A stretch of DNA of 64,000 nt from Halobacterium noricense (GTDB lineage Archaea; Halobacteriota; Halobacteria; Halobacteriales; Halobacteriaceae): assembly GCF_021233435.1 (NCBI RefSeq), contig NZ_CP089468.1, positions 1,860,001-1,924,000 on the forward strand, in the 5' to 3' direction. The notes under the pieces are model-generated. The model ran no database searches. It saw nothing but the letters and a program-made list of their open reading frames with translations, and had not been told where the DNA came from. A program made the translations under genes and the position numbers. Every line of letters starts with the position of its first letter. Positions within the stretch are counted from its first letter, which is position 1. Of this stretch, positions 57,293 through 64,000 are shown in pieces.

Positions 57293-57340
57293 GTTAATCA
57301 TTAACGATAGGAGTGGCGACTGCCCGTGTATCAATGATAC
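57293..57340 (+). promoter_or_regulatory. Two palindromes in the SLC13 transporter promoter
   Basis: GTTAAT-C-ATTAAC at 57293-57305 and GTATCA-A-TGATAC at 57328-57340 are both perfect, with a single central base. The first lies 29-41 bp before the start codon, where the TATA box is expected, and the second spans the start codon ATG itself (57334). They may be operators for a regulator of the transporter gene. Confidence 0.5.
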
Positions 57341-58926
57341 AGGTGGACATTCGCTCGACGCGTGGCCGACTCGCGGTGTTCGCGCTCGCGCTCGCCGTCA
57401 CCGCCGCCATCGCGCTCGCACCGACCCCCGAAAGCCTCGGGCTGGAAGGAAAGTACGCCATCGCGACGATGGCGTTCGCGGGCGTGCTCTGGGTGACCGG
57501 CGCGCTACCGCTGGCGGTCACCGCGCTCTCGATTCCCGCGCTACTCACCGCATTCGGGGTGTTCGGCGACCTCGACGACGCGCTCGCGCCGTTCGCCGAC
57601 CACCTCATCTTCCTGTTCATCGCGGGGTTCATGCTCGCAAACGCGCTCCAGAAGTACGACATCGACCGCCGCATCGCGCTGTACATCATGGCGCGCATGG
57701 GGTCCAGCCCCCGCAAGCTCATCCTCGCGGTGATGATTGCGACCGCCGTGCTCTCGATGTGGGTCTCGAACACCGCCACCAGCGCGATGATGACGCCCAT
57801 CGCGGTTGGCGTGCTCGCGCAAGTCGTGGGTCGCGACGAACTCACGGAAGCCGGTGACGGCGACCCCACGACGAACATCCAGGTCGCGACCCTCCTCGGG
57901 ACTGCGTACGGCGCTAGCGTCGGCGGCGTCGGCACGCTCATCGGCACGCCGCCGAACGCCGTCGTCGCCGGCGTCCTCAACGACCAGCTCGGCTACGAAA
58001 TCGGGTTCGCCGACTGGCTGCTCATCGGCCTCCCCATCGTCGTCGTCACGCTCCCCATCGTCTGGTACGTCCTGACGTACTGGCTCTACCCGCCGGAAAT
58101 CGAGGACGTCAGCGGCGCGCGCGAGGAAGCCCGCCGCTACCTCCGCGAGGAGGGCGAACTGAGCACGCGCGGCCGCCGCGTCGCGTACATCTTCACCGCG
58201 ACCGCCGGCCTGTGGGTGCTGGGCGGCCTCGGGGGCCCCGTCTGGTGGCTGTTCGAAACTATCGGCCTCAGCGCCGACACCGCGAACGTCCTCCACACCA
58301 CGCTGTTCGGCGGCAGCGGCCCGACGCTGTTCGGCACCGACGGCGGCTACCAGGGGCTGCTGTACTACGTCATGGTCGGCCTCTACGCCATCCCCGCGCT
58401 CGTGCTCGCGGACACCACCGAGTGGGAGGACCTCGTCGACATCGACTGGGGGACCATCCTCCTCTTCGGCGGTGGCCTCTCGCTGGCCTCCGGGTTCGCG
58501 AACAGCGGCGCGACGCGCTGGATTGCCGAGTCCATCTTCGGCTCGCTCACCGGCCTCCCCATCGTCGTCATCGTCGCCGCCGTCGTCCTGCTGGTCATCT
58601 TCCTCACTGAGATGACGTCGAACACCGCCACCGCCACCATCATCGTGCCCGTGCTCGTCTCCATCGGCGGCATCCTCGCCGCGACGCTCGGGCTCGCCGA
58701 GGAATCCGCGGCCATCTTCCTGGCGGTCAGCGGCGCTATCGCCGCGAGCTTCGCGTTCGCACTCCCGGTCGCGACGCCGCCCAACGCCATCGTGTTCGGC
58801 TCGGGCTACCTCGAACAGCGCGACATGATGCGCGCCGGAGTCGTCCTCAACCTCCTCATGACCGCGGTGCTGACGGTGTTCATCTGGCTGCTGTTCCAGT
58901 TCGTCTGGCCGATGTTCCTCTGGTAG
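57334..58926 (+). CDS. SLC13/DASS-family anion transporter
   Basis: A 530-residue membrane protein of the divalent anion-sodium symporter family, about twelve helices. Two SNT motifs, which mark the substrate and sodium sites, are seen: MWVSNTATSAMMTPIAVGVL and LTEMTSNTATATIIVPVLVS. Also GVGTLIGTPPNAVVAGVLND and LPVATPPNAIVFGSGYL. Likely substrates are dicarboxylates, sulfate or phosphate; the sequence does not decide. An ATG at 57334 is preferred. Confidence 0.92.
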   Translation: MIQVDIRSTRGRLAVFALALAVTAAIALAPTPESLGLEGKYAIATMAFAGVLWVTGALPLAVTALSIPALLTAFGVFGDLDDALAPFADHLIFLFIAGFMLANALQKYDIDRRIALYIMARMGSSPRKLILAVMIATAVLSMWVSNTATSAMMTPIAVGVLAQVVGRDELTEAGDGDPTTNIQVATLLGTAYGASVGGVGTLIGTPPNAVVAGVLNDQLGYEIGFADWLLIGLPIVVVTLPIVWYVLTYWLYPPEIEDVSGAREEARRYLREEGELSTRGRRVAYIFTATAGLWVLGGLGGPVWWLFETIGLSADTANVLHTTLFGGSGPTLFGTDGGYQGLLYYVMVGLYAIPALVLADTTEWEDLVDIDWGTILLFGGGLSLASGFANSGATRWIAESIFGSLTGLPIVVIVAAVVLLVIFLTEMTSNTATATIIVPVLVSIGGILAATLGLAEESAAIFLAVSGAIAASFAFALPVATPPNAIVFGSGYLEQRDMMRAGVVLNLLMTAVLTVFIWLLFQFVWPMFLW

Positions 58927-59056
58927 CGCGGCCCGACGACTCGACGCCTCGTTTTCCGGCGTCTTCGAGCAATCGCGACGAATTCGACCTCGTGGCAGTC
59001 GTGCTACCCATCCTCTCGGAACGGTTATCCGTGTATCGCGCCTCTATCTGGTTGTA

Positions 59057-59263
59057 ATGGCAGAAGGTAAGGTTGACTTCTTCAACGACACTGGCGGCTA
59101 CGGTTTCATCACGACTGACGACGGCGACCTCGACGACGACGAAGACGTGTTCTTCCACATGGAAGACGTCGGCGGCGAAGACCTCACGGAAGGTACTGAG
59201 GTCGAATTCGACATCGAGTCCTCGCCCAAGGGACCTCGCGCAGCGAACGTCGTCCGACAGTAA
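59057..59263 (+). CDS. cspA: Cold-shock domain protein
   Basis: A 68-residue CspA-type nucleic-acid-binding protein. It has GKVDFFNDTGGYGFITTDDG (RNP1-like) and DEDVFFHMEDVGGEDLTEGT (RNP2-like), then VEFDIESSPKGPRAANVV. In CspA the usual first motif is KGFGFI; here GGYGFI is the normal haloarchaeal form. It probably melts RNA structure. GGTTATCCG about 30 bp upstream could be the promoter. Confidence 0.95.
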   Translation: MAEGKVDFFNDTGGYGFITTDDGDLDDDEDVFFHMEDVGGEDLTEGTEVEFDIESSPKGPRAANVVRQ

Positions 59264-59581
59264 TACGACGTACCTGTCGTTCACAGCGACAGCCGACACT
59301 CCCGATTTTTCAGACGACGACACGGCCGAGCTGACGCTCTCTGTACGTAACCGGATTTTCCCAGTACTGACGAGAACCGTCTCGGCAACTACTGGTGAGA
59401 CGAGTTCGCAGTACTGCCGCTTCGAGCGTCGTGCAACGGAAAAGGATGCGGAGCCGGAAAAGCCGGCCCCGCAGCCGCCCTGAATTGGTCCCCGCTGACG
59501 CTTCGGCCCTCCAAAGCGAAGCGTCATCTGGGTCAAAACGGTCGACGATAATAAACCTATCCCCGGCAGTAACGGCTGCCG
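59264..59581. terminator. Spacer with long inverted repeat between convergent genes
   Basis: About 320 bp with no gene seen. TGACGCTTCG (59496-59505) and its complement CGAAGCGTCA (59517-59526) form a perfect 10-bp stem with an 11-nt loop, 230 bp after cspA. It lies between cspA and a gene on the opposite strand, so it could serve as a two-way terminator. The rest of the segment has several short runs of A after GC (GGAAAAGCCGG), also terminator-like. Confidence 0.45.
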
Positions 59582-59728
59582 CTACATGTGCTCTTCTTCG
59601 AGCACCCAGCCGAGCGCGCGCCGGTAGTACGTGAACATCTCGCGGACGCCCTCGTGGTTCATCTCCTCGGAGTCGAGCTGTTCGACGAGAAACTCGTACT
59701 GCTCGCGGATTTCCTCCTCGCTGCGCAT
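59582..59728 (-). CDS. Small helical protein, 48 residues
   Basis: The frame starts MRSEEEIREQYEFLVEQLDS and continues EEMNHEGVREMFTYYRRALG then WVLEEEHM. It is a helical protein with no Cys. Start, stop and codon choice look genuine, and the sequence has the feel of a conserved small haloarchaeal protein. I do not know its function. Confidence 0.65.
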   Translation of the reverse strand: MRSEEEIREQYEFLVEQLDSEEMNHEGVREMFTYYRRALGWVLEEEHM

Positions 59729-59770
59729 ACCGGCTATCGGAGCGCCGGCCGTATCAATACCCGTGGCTGC

Positions 59771-59977
59771 TCACTTCCGGTCGAGCCGCGAGAGCCCGTG
59801 CCAGATGGCGTTCACGAGCTGGTCTTCGCCGTCGCCGTTCGCGAAACGCCGCGTGGCGACAGCGCCCGCGTCAGCGCTGGCGAACGGGATGGCCGCGCCC
59901 ACGCCGACGAACTTCGACTGGACGGCGACCCCGACCGCGTCGGTTTCGGGGTCGTGCGCGACGATGGAGAACGTCAT
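59771..59977 (-). pseudogene. Truncated DUF1028 (Ntn-hydrolase-like) protein
   Basis: The 68-residue frame starts MTFSIVAHDPETDAVGVAVQ then SKFVGVGAAIPFASADAGAV and ATRRFANG, the first quarter of a DUF1028 protein (normally more than 200 residues). After FANG the rest is GEDQLVNAIWHGLSRLDRK and a stop, which is not DUF1028. So most of the gene has been lost and the tail comes from other sequence. It is unlikely to work unless the family's N-terminal part alone has a use. Confidence 0.7.
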
Positions 59978-60008
59978 GGCCGGCAGGTAGCCAGCCGCGG
60001 GCAAAAGC

Positions 60009-60371
60009 CTACGGCTCGACCACCTCCGTTGCCGTCTTCTCGGCGGTCAACGGCTGCCTGCTCGCCAGCGAGACGTCGAACGCGGGGTGTTCGGCGAGGT
60101 GCCACAACACCATGTGTCGGCGGCCCGCCGTCAGCCCGCTCGCGGAGAGGTCGTCGGCAGTAAACTCTGCGGGGAGGCGCTGGCAGAGTCGCTCCAGCGC
60201 GTCGAAGGAGTCGAATACCTTGCGGTTGCCCGACGAATCGGCCCCGCGGCGCTCCACGACGTAGCTGCCGTCCGCGCGGTGCACGCCGACGGTGTTCACG
60301 AACGTCTCTCGGGCGGTCAGTGCGTCGTCCAGCGAATCGCGGAGCTCGGCGGCGTCCTCGCGGGAGAGCAA
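60009..60371 (-). CDS. Haloarchaeal protein of unknown function, start uncertain
   Basis: At least 120 residues, with ETFVNTVGVHRADGSYVVER and VFDSFDALERLCQRLPAEFT then GLTAGRRHMVLWHLAEHPAF. It resembles a family of haloarchaeal proteins (DUF7528-like). The frame begins at a TTG, but coding potential clearly continues upstream in the same frame to about 60497 (TWLVEKSDRSPDFSVERRGS) with no ATG or GTG. So either a TTG start is used or the true N-terminus lies beyond a frameshift. See findings. Confidence 0.6.
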   Translation of the reverse strand: MLSREDAAELRDSLDDALTARETFVNTVGVHRADGSYVVERRGADSSGNRKVFDSFDALERLCQRLPAEFTADDLSASGLTAGRRHMVLWHLAEHPAFDVSLASRQPLTAEKTATEVVEP

Positions 60372-60644
60372 CAGTTCCTCGTCGCCGACAGTGACGGCGA
60401 CCCGGCTGCCGCGGCGCTCGACGGAGAAATCAGGCGAGCGGTCGGATTTCTCGACCAGCCACGTCGCCGTGGCTTCGAGTATCCTCTGCCGGCGTCGTCA
60501 GATTCTGACTCGGCATCGTGGGCGTCAGTTGTGGAGACGCATAGTTAACTCCGGTGGTGGGACAGACGCCGGCTGTCCGACCCAGCCCGCTCCGACCGCA
60601 CGTCGCCCGTTCGATTTTTCACCCGACTCTCAGAACACCGACGT

Positions 60645-61568
60645 ATGGCCCCGCCGACGAGCGTCCTGCTGCCGACCGTCGAGTGGACCCCGGCGTGCGA
60701 CGAGGTGGCCGCCCAACTCGGCCCGGACGACGAACTGCTCGTCGTCTGCGACACCGAGGCGGACCCCGTCGCCGACCGCGCGGGCGACCTCCCCGAGCAA
60801 ACCGACCTCGTGTTCGCCGGCGAACCCGAAGGCTGCTCCGGGAAGGCGAACGCCATCGCCGCGGGCATGGAGGCTGCCGCGCACGACCGCATCGTGTGGA
60901 CCGACGACGACTTCCACCACCCGCCGGATTGGCTCGCGACCCTGCACGCGGACTACGAACGCTACGGCCCCGTCTCCGAACTGCCGTTCTTCGTCGGCCG
61001 CGACCCGCTCTCGACGCTCCTCGAACCCGTCTACGCGCTCGGGGGCACGCTCGGCGTCTACGTCGGCGGCCAGGCGTGGGCCGGCGCAGTCGCCTTCGAG
61101 CGCGACGACCTCGACGTCGACGCGTTCCTCGCGGCCCTCCGCCGGACAGTCAGCGACGACGGCCTGCTCGCCGAACGCCTCGACGTCACGCCGCTGCGGC
61201 GCACTCGCCGCGTCGAAATTGGCGGCACGCTCCGGCAGACGCTCGAACGCCACGTCAGATTCACGCAAATCGTCGCCACCCACGACCCGAATGGGCACGT
61301 CGTCGTCGCGCTGGTGACGCTCGCGCTCTTCCTCGCCTGCCTGCTCGTGCCGCTGTACGCTGCGGCCGGCCTCACCACGCTCGTCGCGGGCGTCTACGTA
61401 GCGTTCGGGACTCGGCGGTGGACTGCCATTCTCGCGTACCCCGCAGTGTTGGCAGCGATTCCACTCGGAATCTACGCGCACGCCCGCCGGACGTTCGTCT
61501 GGGGCGGCCGGCGCTACCGCTGGCGCGGGAAGTTCGATGTGGAAGTCGTCGAGCGCGTCGACGAGTAG
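60645..61568 (+). CDS. Family 2-type glycosyltransferase, membrane-bound
   Basis: A 307-residue glycosyltransferase with the GT-A pattern: LLVVCDTEADPVADRAGDLP (first Asp), HDRIVWTDDDFHHPPDWLAT (the metal-binding DDD), and a late YRWRGKFDV like the (Q/R)xxRW motif of ceramide glucosyltransferase-type enzymes. Two or three membrane helices lie at about 222-245 and 253-285. It likely transfers a sugar to a lipid at the inner membrane face. It stands alone. Confidence 0.88.
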   Translation: MAPPTSVLLPTVEWTPACDEVAAQLGPDDELLVVCDTEADPVADRAGDLPEQTDLVFAGEPEGCSGKANAIAAGMEAAAHDRIVWTDDDFHHPPDWLATLHADYERYGPVSELPFFVGRDPLSTLLEPVYALGGTLGVYVGGQAWAGAVAFERDDLDVDAFLAALRRTVSDDGLLAERLDVTPLRRTRRVEIGGTLRQTLERHVRFTQIVATHDPNGHVVVALVTLALFLACLLVPLYAAAGLTTLVAGVYVAFGTRRWTAILAYPAVLAAIPLGIYAHARRTFVWGGRRYRWRGKFDVEVVERVDE

Positions 61569-61616
61569 CGAGCCCGATGCACGGGGGTTTTGCCCCGCGA
61601 CGCCCAACGCCCGAGT

Positions 61617-62324
61617 ATGGACGTGCGCGGCGAACGGGAGTGCAAATCGTGTGGGACGCGGTGGTCGTACTACGAGACCGGGAGCGTCGAGTGCCCCGAC
61701 TGCGGGAGTGTGCGCAGCGTCGGTGTCGGCGAGCGCAGCACGCACACGGATGGGAACGCCGACCTCGACCTCTCGGCCGCCCGCGACGCCGCCGCGGACG
61801 GCGACCTGCGCGGTGCACTCGACCCCGCCGCGGACGCGTGTCGGGACTACTGCCAGTCCCGAGGGTTCGTCTCGGGCGGCGATCTCCTCGACCTCGACGA
61901 CACGTATCTCGCGGCGCAGGAACTCCGGCGCGCGGCGGTCCTGCTCGGGGACGCGCTCCGGACGAGCGACGAGGCCGAACGCTACGTGCTCGCGCTGTTG
62001 AACGGCGCGGCGGACGGCGAGCGGCCCGCGCCCGACGAGGTGCCCGAGTCCCTGCGAGCGATTCGCGGGCTCGCGTACGCCGCGGCCGTCGACCACTACC
62101 GCGCGGACCTGCGGACGTACTGCGACGGCGAGGTGCCCGAGCCCGAGCGCGGGCTGCTCGAACGCCTCCGCGACCACGCCAAGCGGGTCGACGCGCTGGA
62201 CGGCGACGTCGCTCCCGAGGATGCGGAACGGCTGGTAGAAGCAGCGCGCGCCATCGCGGACGCGCTCCGCGGCGACGAGTCGGGGGTCGAGCGGGCGCGC
62301 ATCCGCCTCGACGCGCTCGCCTGA
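61617..62324 (+). CDS. Zinc-ribbon protein with helical repeats (DUF7117-like)
   Basis: A 235-residue protein. The N-terminus is a zinc ribbon: RECKSCGTRWSYYETGSVEC then PDCGSVRS, giving two CxxC pairs. A long acidic helical region follows, with ARDAAADGDLRGALDPAADA and a TPR-like FVSGGDLLDLDDTYLAAQEL. The start at 61617 precedes the ribbon; nine upstream codons are rejected. The family is found across haloarchaea; no role is known. Confidence 0.8.
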   Translation: MDVRGERECKSCGTRWSYYETGSVECPDCGSVRSVGVGERSTHTDGNADLDLSAARDAAADGDLRGALDPAADACRDYCQSRGFVSGGDLLDLDDTYLAAQELRRAAVLLGDALRTSDEAERYVLALLNGAADGERPAPDEVPESLRAIRGLAYAAAVDHYRADLRTYCDGEVPEPERGLLERLRDHAKRVDALDGDVAPEDAERLVEAARAIADALRGDESGVERARIRLDALA

Positions 62325-62343
62325 CTGGAACCGATTCGCCGGC

Positions 62344-63237
62344 CTACGGGAGTTCGACGTCCGTCCCGGTCTGTTCGCCGGCGGCCTTCACGGTGTTGTA
62401 CAGCAGCATCGCGCGCGTCATCGGGCCCACACCGCCGGGAACGGGCGTGATGGCGCTGGCCTTCTCCTCGGCGCTCTCGAACTCCACGTCGCCGACGAGC
62501 TCGTAGCCCTTCTCGGTGTCGGCGTCCACGCGGTTGATGCCGACGTCGATGACGACGGTGCCCTCCGAGAGCATCGAGCCGTCCACGAGTTCGGTGACGC
62601 CGGCGGCCGCGACGACGATGTCCGCGCGGCGCGTGTGTGCGGCGAGGTCTTCCGTGCGACTGTGGCAGACCGTGACGGTGGCGTTGCCGCCCTCGCCCTT
62701 CTGGACGAGGAGGTTCGCGAGCGGCTTCCCGACGATGTTCGAACGGCCGACCACGACGACCTCCTTGCCCTCAGTGTCGACGCCCTCGCTCGCGAGGAGC
62801 TTCTGGATGCCGTGTGGCGTGCAGGGCTTGAAGCGGGCGTTCCCGGCGACGAGCTTCCCGACGTTCTCGGGGTGGAAGCCGTCGACGTCCTTCGCGGGGT
62901 CGACCGCAGAGAGCACGCGTTCGTCGGGGACGTGTTCGGGCGTCGGGTCCTGCACGAGGATGCCGTGGACGTCCTCGCGGTCGTTGAGCTCGGTGACCGT
63001 GTCGAAGAGCTCCTCGGCGGGCGCGTCGGGGTCGATGCGGATGTCCTCGGCGGCGATGCTGATTTCCTCGCAGTCCCGCTGTTTCATCGAGACGTACGTC
63101 TCGCTGGCCTGCTTGTCGTTCATCAGGACGGTGGCGAGTCGCGGCGTAACACCGGCGTCTTTCAGCGCGGCCACGGAGTCCGCGAGGTCGTCACGGACGT
63201 CGGCGGCGACGCCGTTCCCGTCGATGATGCTGGTCAT
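62344..63237 (-). CDS. folD: Methylenetetrahydrofolate dehydrogenase / cyclohydrolase
   Basis: Interconverts 5,10-methylene-, methenyl- and 10-formyl-tetrahydrofolate. The 297-residue protein has VLMNDKQASETYVSMKQRDC with the catalytic Lys in VSMKQ, VHGILVQDPTPEHVPD, KDVDGFHPENVGKL, VVVVGRSNIVGKPLANLL and ITPVPGGVGPMTRAMLLYNT. All are normal. It lies 92 bp downstream of glyA on the same strand, so the two probably work together in supplying one-carbon units. Confidence 0.96.
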   Translation of the reverse strand: MTSIIDGNGVAADVRDDLADSVAALKDAGVTPRLATVLMNDKQASETYVSMKQRDCEEISIAAEDIRIDPDAPAEELFDTVTELNDREDVHGILVQDPTPEHVPDERVLSAVDPAKDVDGFHPENVGKLVAGNARFKPCTPHGIQKLLASEGVDTEGKEVVVVGRSNIVGKPLANLLVQKGEGGNATVTVCHSRTEDLAAHTRRADIVVAAAGVTELVDGSMLSEGTVVIDVGINRVDADTEKGYELVGDVEFESAEEKASAITPVPGGVGPMTRAMLLYNTVKAAGEQTGTDVELP

Positions 63238-63329
63238 ATCGCGACCTCCGCGCTCGCCCGCCTTCAATTCAGCGGTTCGTGCACAAAATAGCGCGTCGTT
63301 CGTGAAGAATGTCCACGAACGCGTAACGC

Positions 63330-64000
63330 TCACTCGTACAGCGGGTGGTCGTGACAGAGGCGCTCGACGGTCGCGGCGACCTCGGCGTACACCTCGGCGT
63401 CGCCGATGTTGTCCACAACCTTGGCGATGCAGTCGCCGACCGTCTCCATCGCGTCCTCGTCGAAGCCGCGCGTCGTCAGCGCGGGCGTGCCGGCGCGGAT
63501 GCCCGACGGGTCGAACGCCGACCGGGACTCGTCCGGCACGGTGTTGGCGTTCAGAACGATACCGACCTCTTCGAGGGCGTCCTCGGCGTCGCCGCCCGAA
63601 ACGTCGGGATGCGAGTCGCGGAGGTCGACGAGCACGAGGTGGGTGTCGGTGCCGTCCGAGACCAGCGAGAAGCCGTGGTCCTGGAGCGCCTCACCGAGCA
63701 CTTCCGCGTTCCGCACGACCTGCGCGGCGTACTGGTCGAACGCCGGGTCCAGGGCTTCCTTGAAGCCGACCGCCTTCCCGGCGATGTTGTGCATCAGCGG
63801 GCCGCCCTGTGCACCCGGGAACACCGCCGAGTCCACGTCGCCGGCGTACTCCTCGTCGCACATGATGATGCCGCCGCGGCCCGCGCGAATCGTCTTGTGC
63901 GTGCTCCCGGTCACGAAGTCCGCGACGCCGACCGGCGAGGGATGTTCGCCGGATGCCACGAGGCCCGTGATGTGCGCGATGTCGGCCATATGGTACGCAC
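63330..64000 (-). CDS. glyA: Serine hydroxymethyltransferase, C-terminal part (runs off the window)
   Basis: Converts serine to glycine with transfer of a one-carbon unit to tetrahydrofolate. About 223 residues are present, the C-terminal half of a protein of about 415. Visible are MADIAHITGLVASGEHPSPV, FVTGSTHKTIRAGRGGIIMC with the PLP lysine in STHKT, and VFPGAQGGPLMHNIAGKAVG. The gene begins beyond position 64000. The in-frame ATG near 63989 is internal, since AYH precedes it as in the family. It is in the order glyA-folD. Confidence 0.95.
   Translation of the reverse strand, partial: AYHMADIAHITGLVASGEHPSPVGVADFVTGSTHKTIRAGRGGIIMCDEEYAGDVDSAVFPGAQGGPLMHNIAGKAVGFKEALDPAFDQYAAQVVRNAEVLGEALQDHGFSLVSDGTDTHLVLVDLRDSHPDVSGGDAEDALEEVGIVLNANTVPDESRSAFDPSGIRAGTPALTTRGFDEDAMETVGDCIAKVVDNIGDAEVYAEVAATVERLCHDHPLYE

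Noticed and set aside
57328-57340. GTATCAATGATAC as an insertion target site or attachment site
   Set aside because: It overlaps a start codon and there is no integrase or second copy in the window; an operator is the simpler reading.
1-64000. tRNA, rRNA or CRISPR features
   Set aside because: I looked for T-arm GGTTCGAAT-type sequences, cloverleaf pairing and regularly spaced repeats and saw none. A covariance-model search would be more sensitive.

Overview
The window is chromosomal DNA from a haloarchaeon (Halobacteria, euryarchaeal). Evidence: very high G+C with acidic proteomes, leaderless-type starts, a halocyanin with a twin-arginine lipobox, a PGF-CTERM surface protein, and archaeal informational genes (aIF2-beta, proteasome alpha, SBDS, RNase P proteins Pop5 and Rpp30, archaeal MAT, Elp3). 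The style of the core genes resembles Halobacterium, but the genus is an inference. No rRNA, tRNA, CRISPR array or intact insertion sequence was seen.

Layout. 1-3.8 kb: small regulator and membrane genes, then a five-domain surface protein. 3.84-13.57 kb: an acquired fructose-catabolism island on the minus strand. It holds class I aldolase, an aldehyde dehydrogenase of GAPN type, glpR, pfkB and ptsC-A-H-I-B. It is bracketed by a 54-bp imperfect inverted repeat (47/54 identical) and is far richer in GATC than the core. A frameshifted fructose-bisphosphatase remnant lies at one end and a truncated acyl-CoA synthetase at the other. 13.6-24.3 kb: core information-processing genes, including Ogg, NAD(P)HX repair, MoaC, HflX, SBDS and the psmA-rnp2-methyltransferase-rnp3 run. 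24.3-32.2 kb: a TRIC-like channel, an envelope cluster (MurG-like glycosyltransferase, flippase-like protein, two sulfatase-fold proteins), NUDIX and GNAT enzymes. 32.2-45.5 kb: pyrIB, a MinD-like/RecA-like pair, FKBP, CYTH protein, S-adenosylmethionine synthetase, elp3, a RecJ-like protein and thymidine kinase. 46.1-48.95 kb: a lower-G+C segment with a winged-helix/nucleotidyltransferase pair resembling AbiE-type toxin-antitoxin modules; its compositional edge falls inside mutY. 49.5-64 kb: sensor kinase, halocyanin, aminotransferase, transporters, cold-shock protein, glycosyltransferase, folD and the end of glyA.

How the genes work together. In the island, phosphate from PEP passes through EI, HPr, EIIA and EIIB to fructose entering by EIIC. 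PfkB makes fructose 1,6-bisphosphate, the aldolase splits it, and the aldehyde dehydrogenase may oxidise glyceraldehyde 3-phosphate directly to 3-phosphoglycerate. An identical 11-mer (GTTTTCGAACG) occurs upstream of both ptsC and fba and is a candidate GlpR site. FolD and GlyA at the right end handle folate one-carbon units, and MAT uses methionine.

The most unusual signal is a set of short perfect GC-rich stem-loops with 3-nt loops. They stand in an intergenic array (39.4-40.05 kb) and also inside coding sequences as in-frame insertions. Three of these encode closely related peptides of the form VE(H/R/Q)(G/R)ST. This looks like a translated palindromic element comparable in behaviour to those known in Rickettsia, and I am not aware of a description in haloarchaea.
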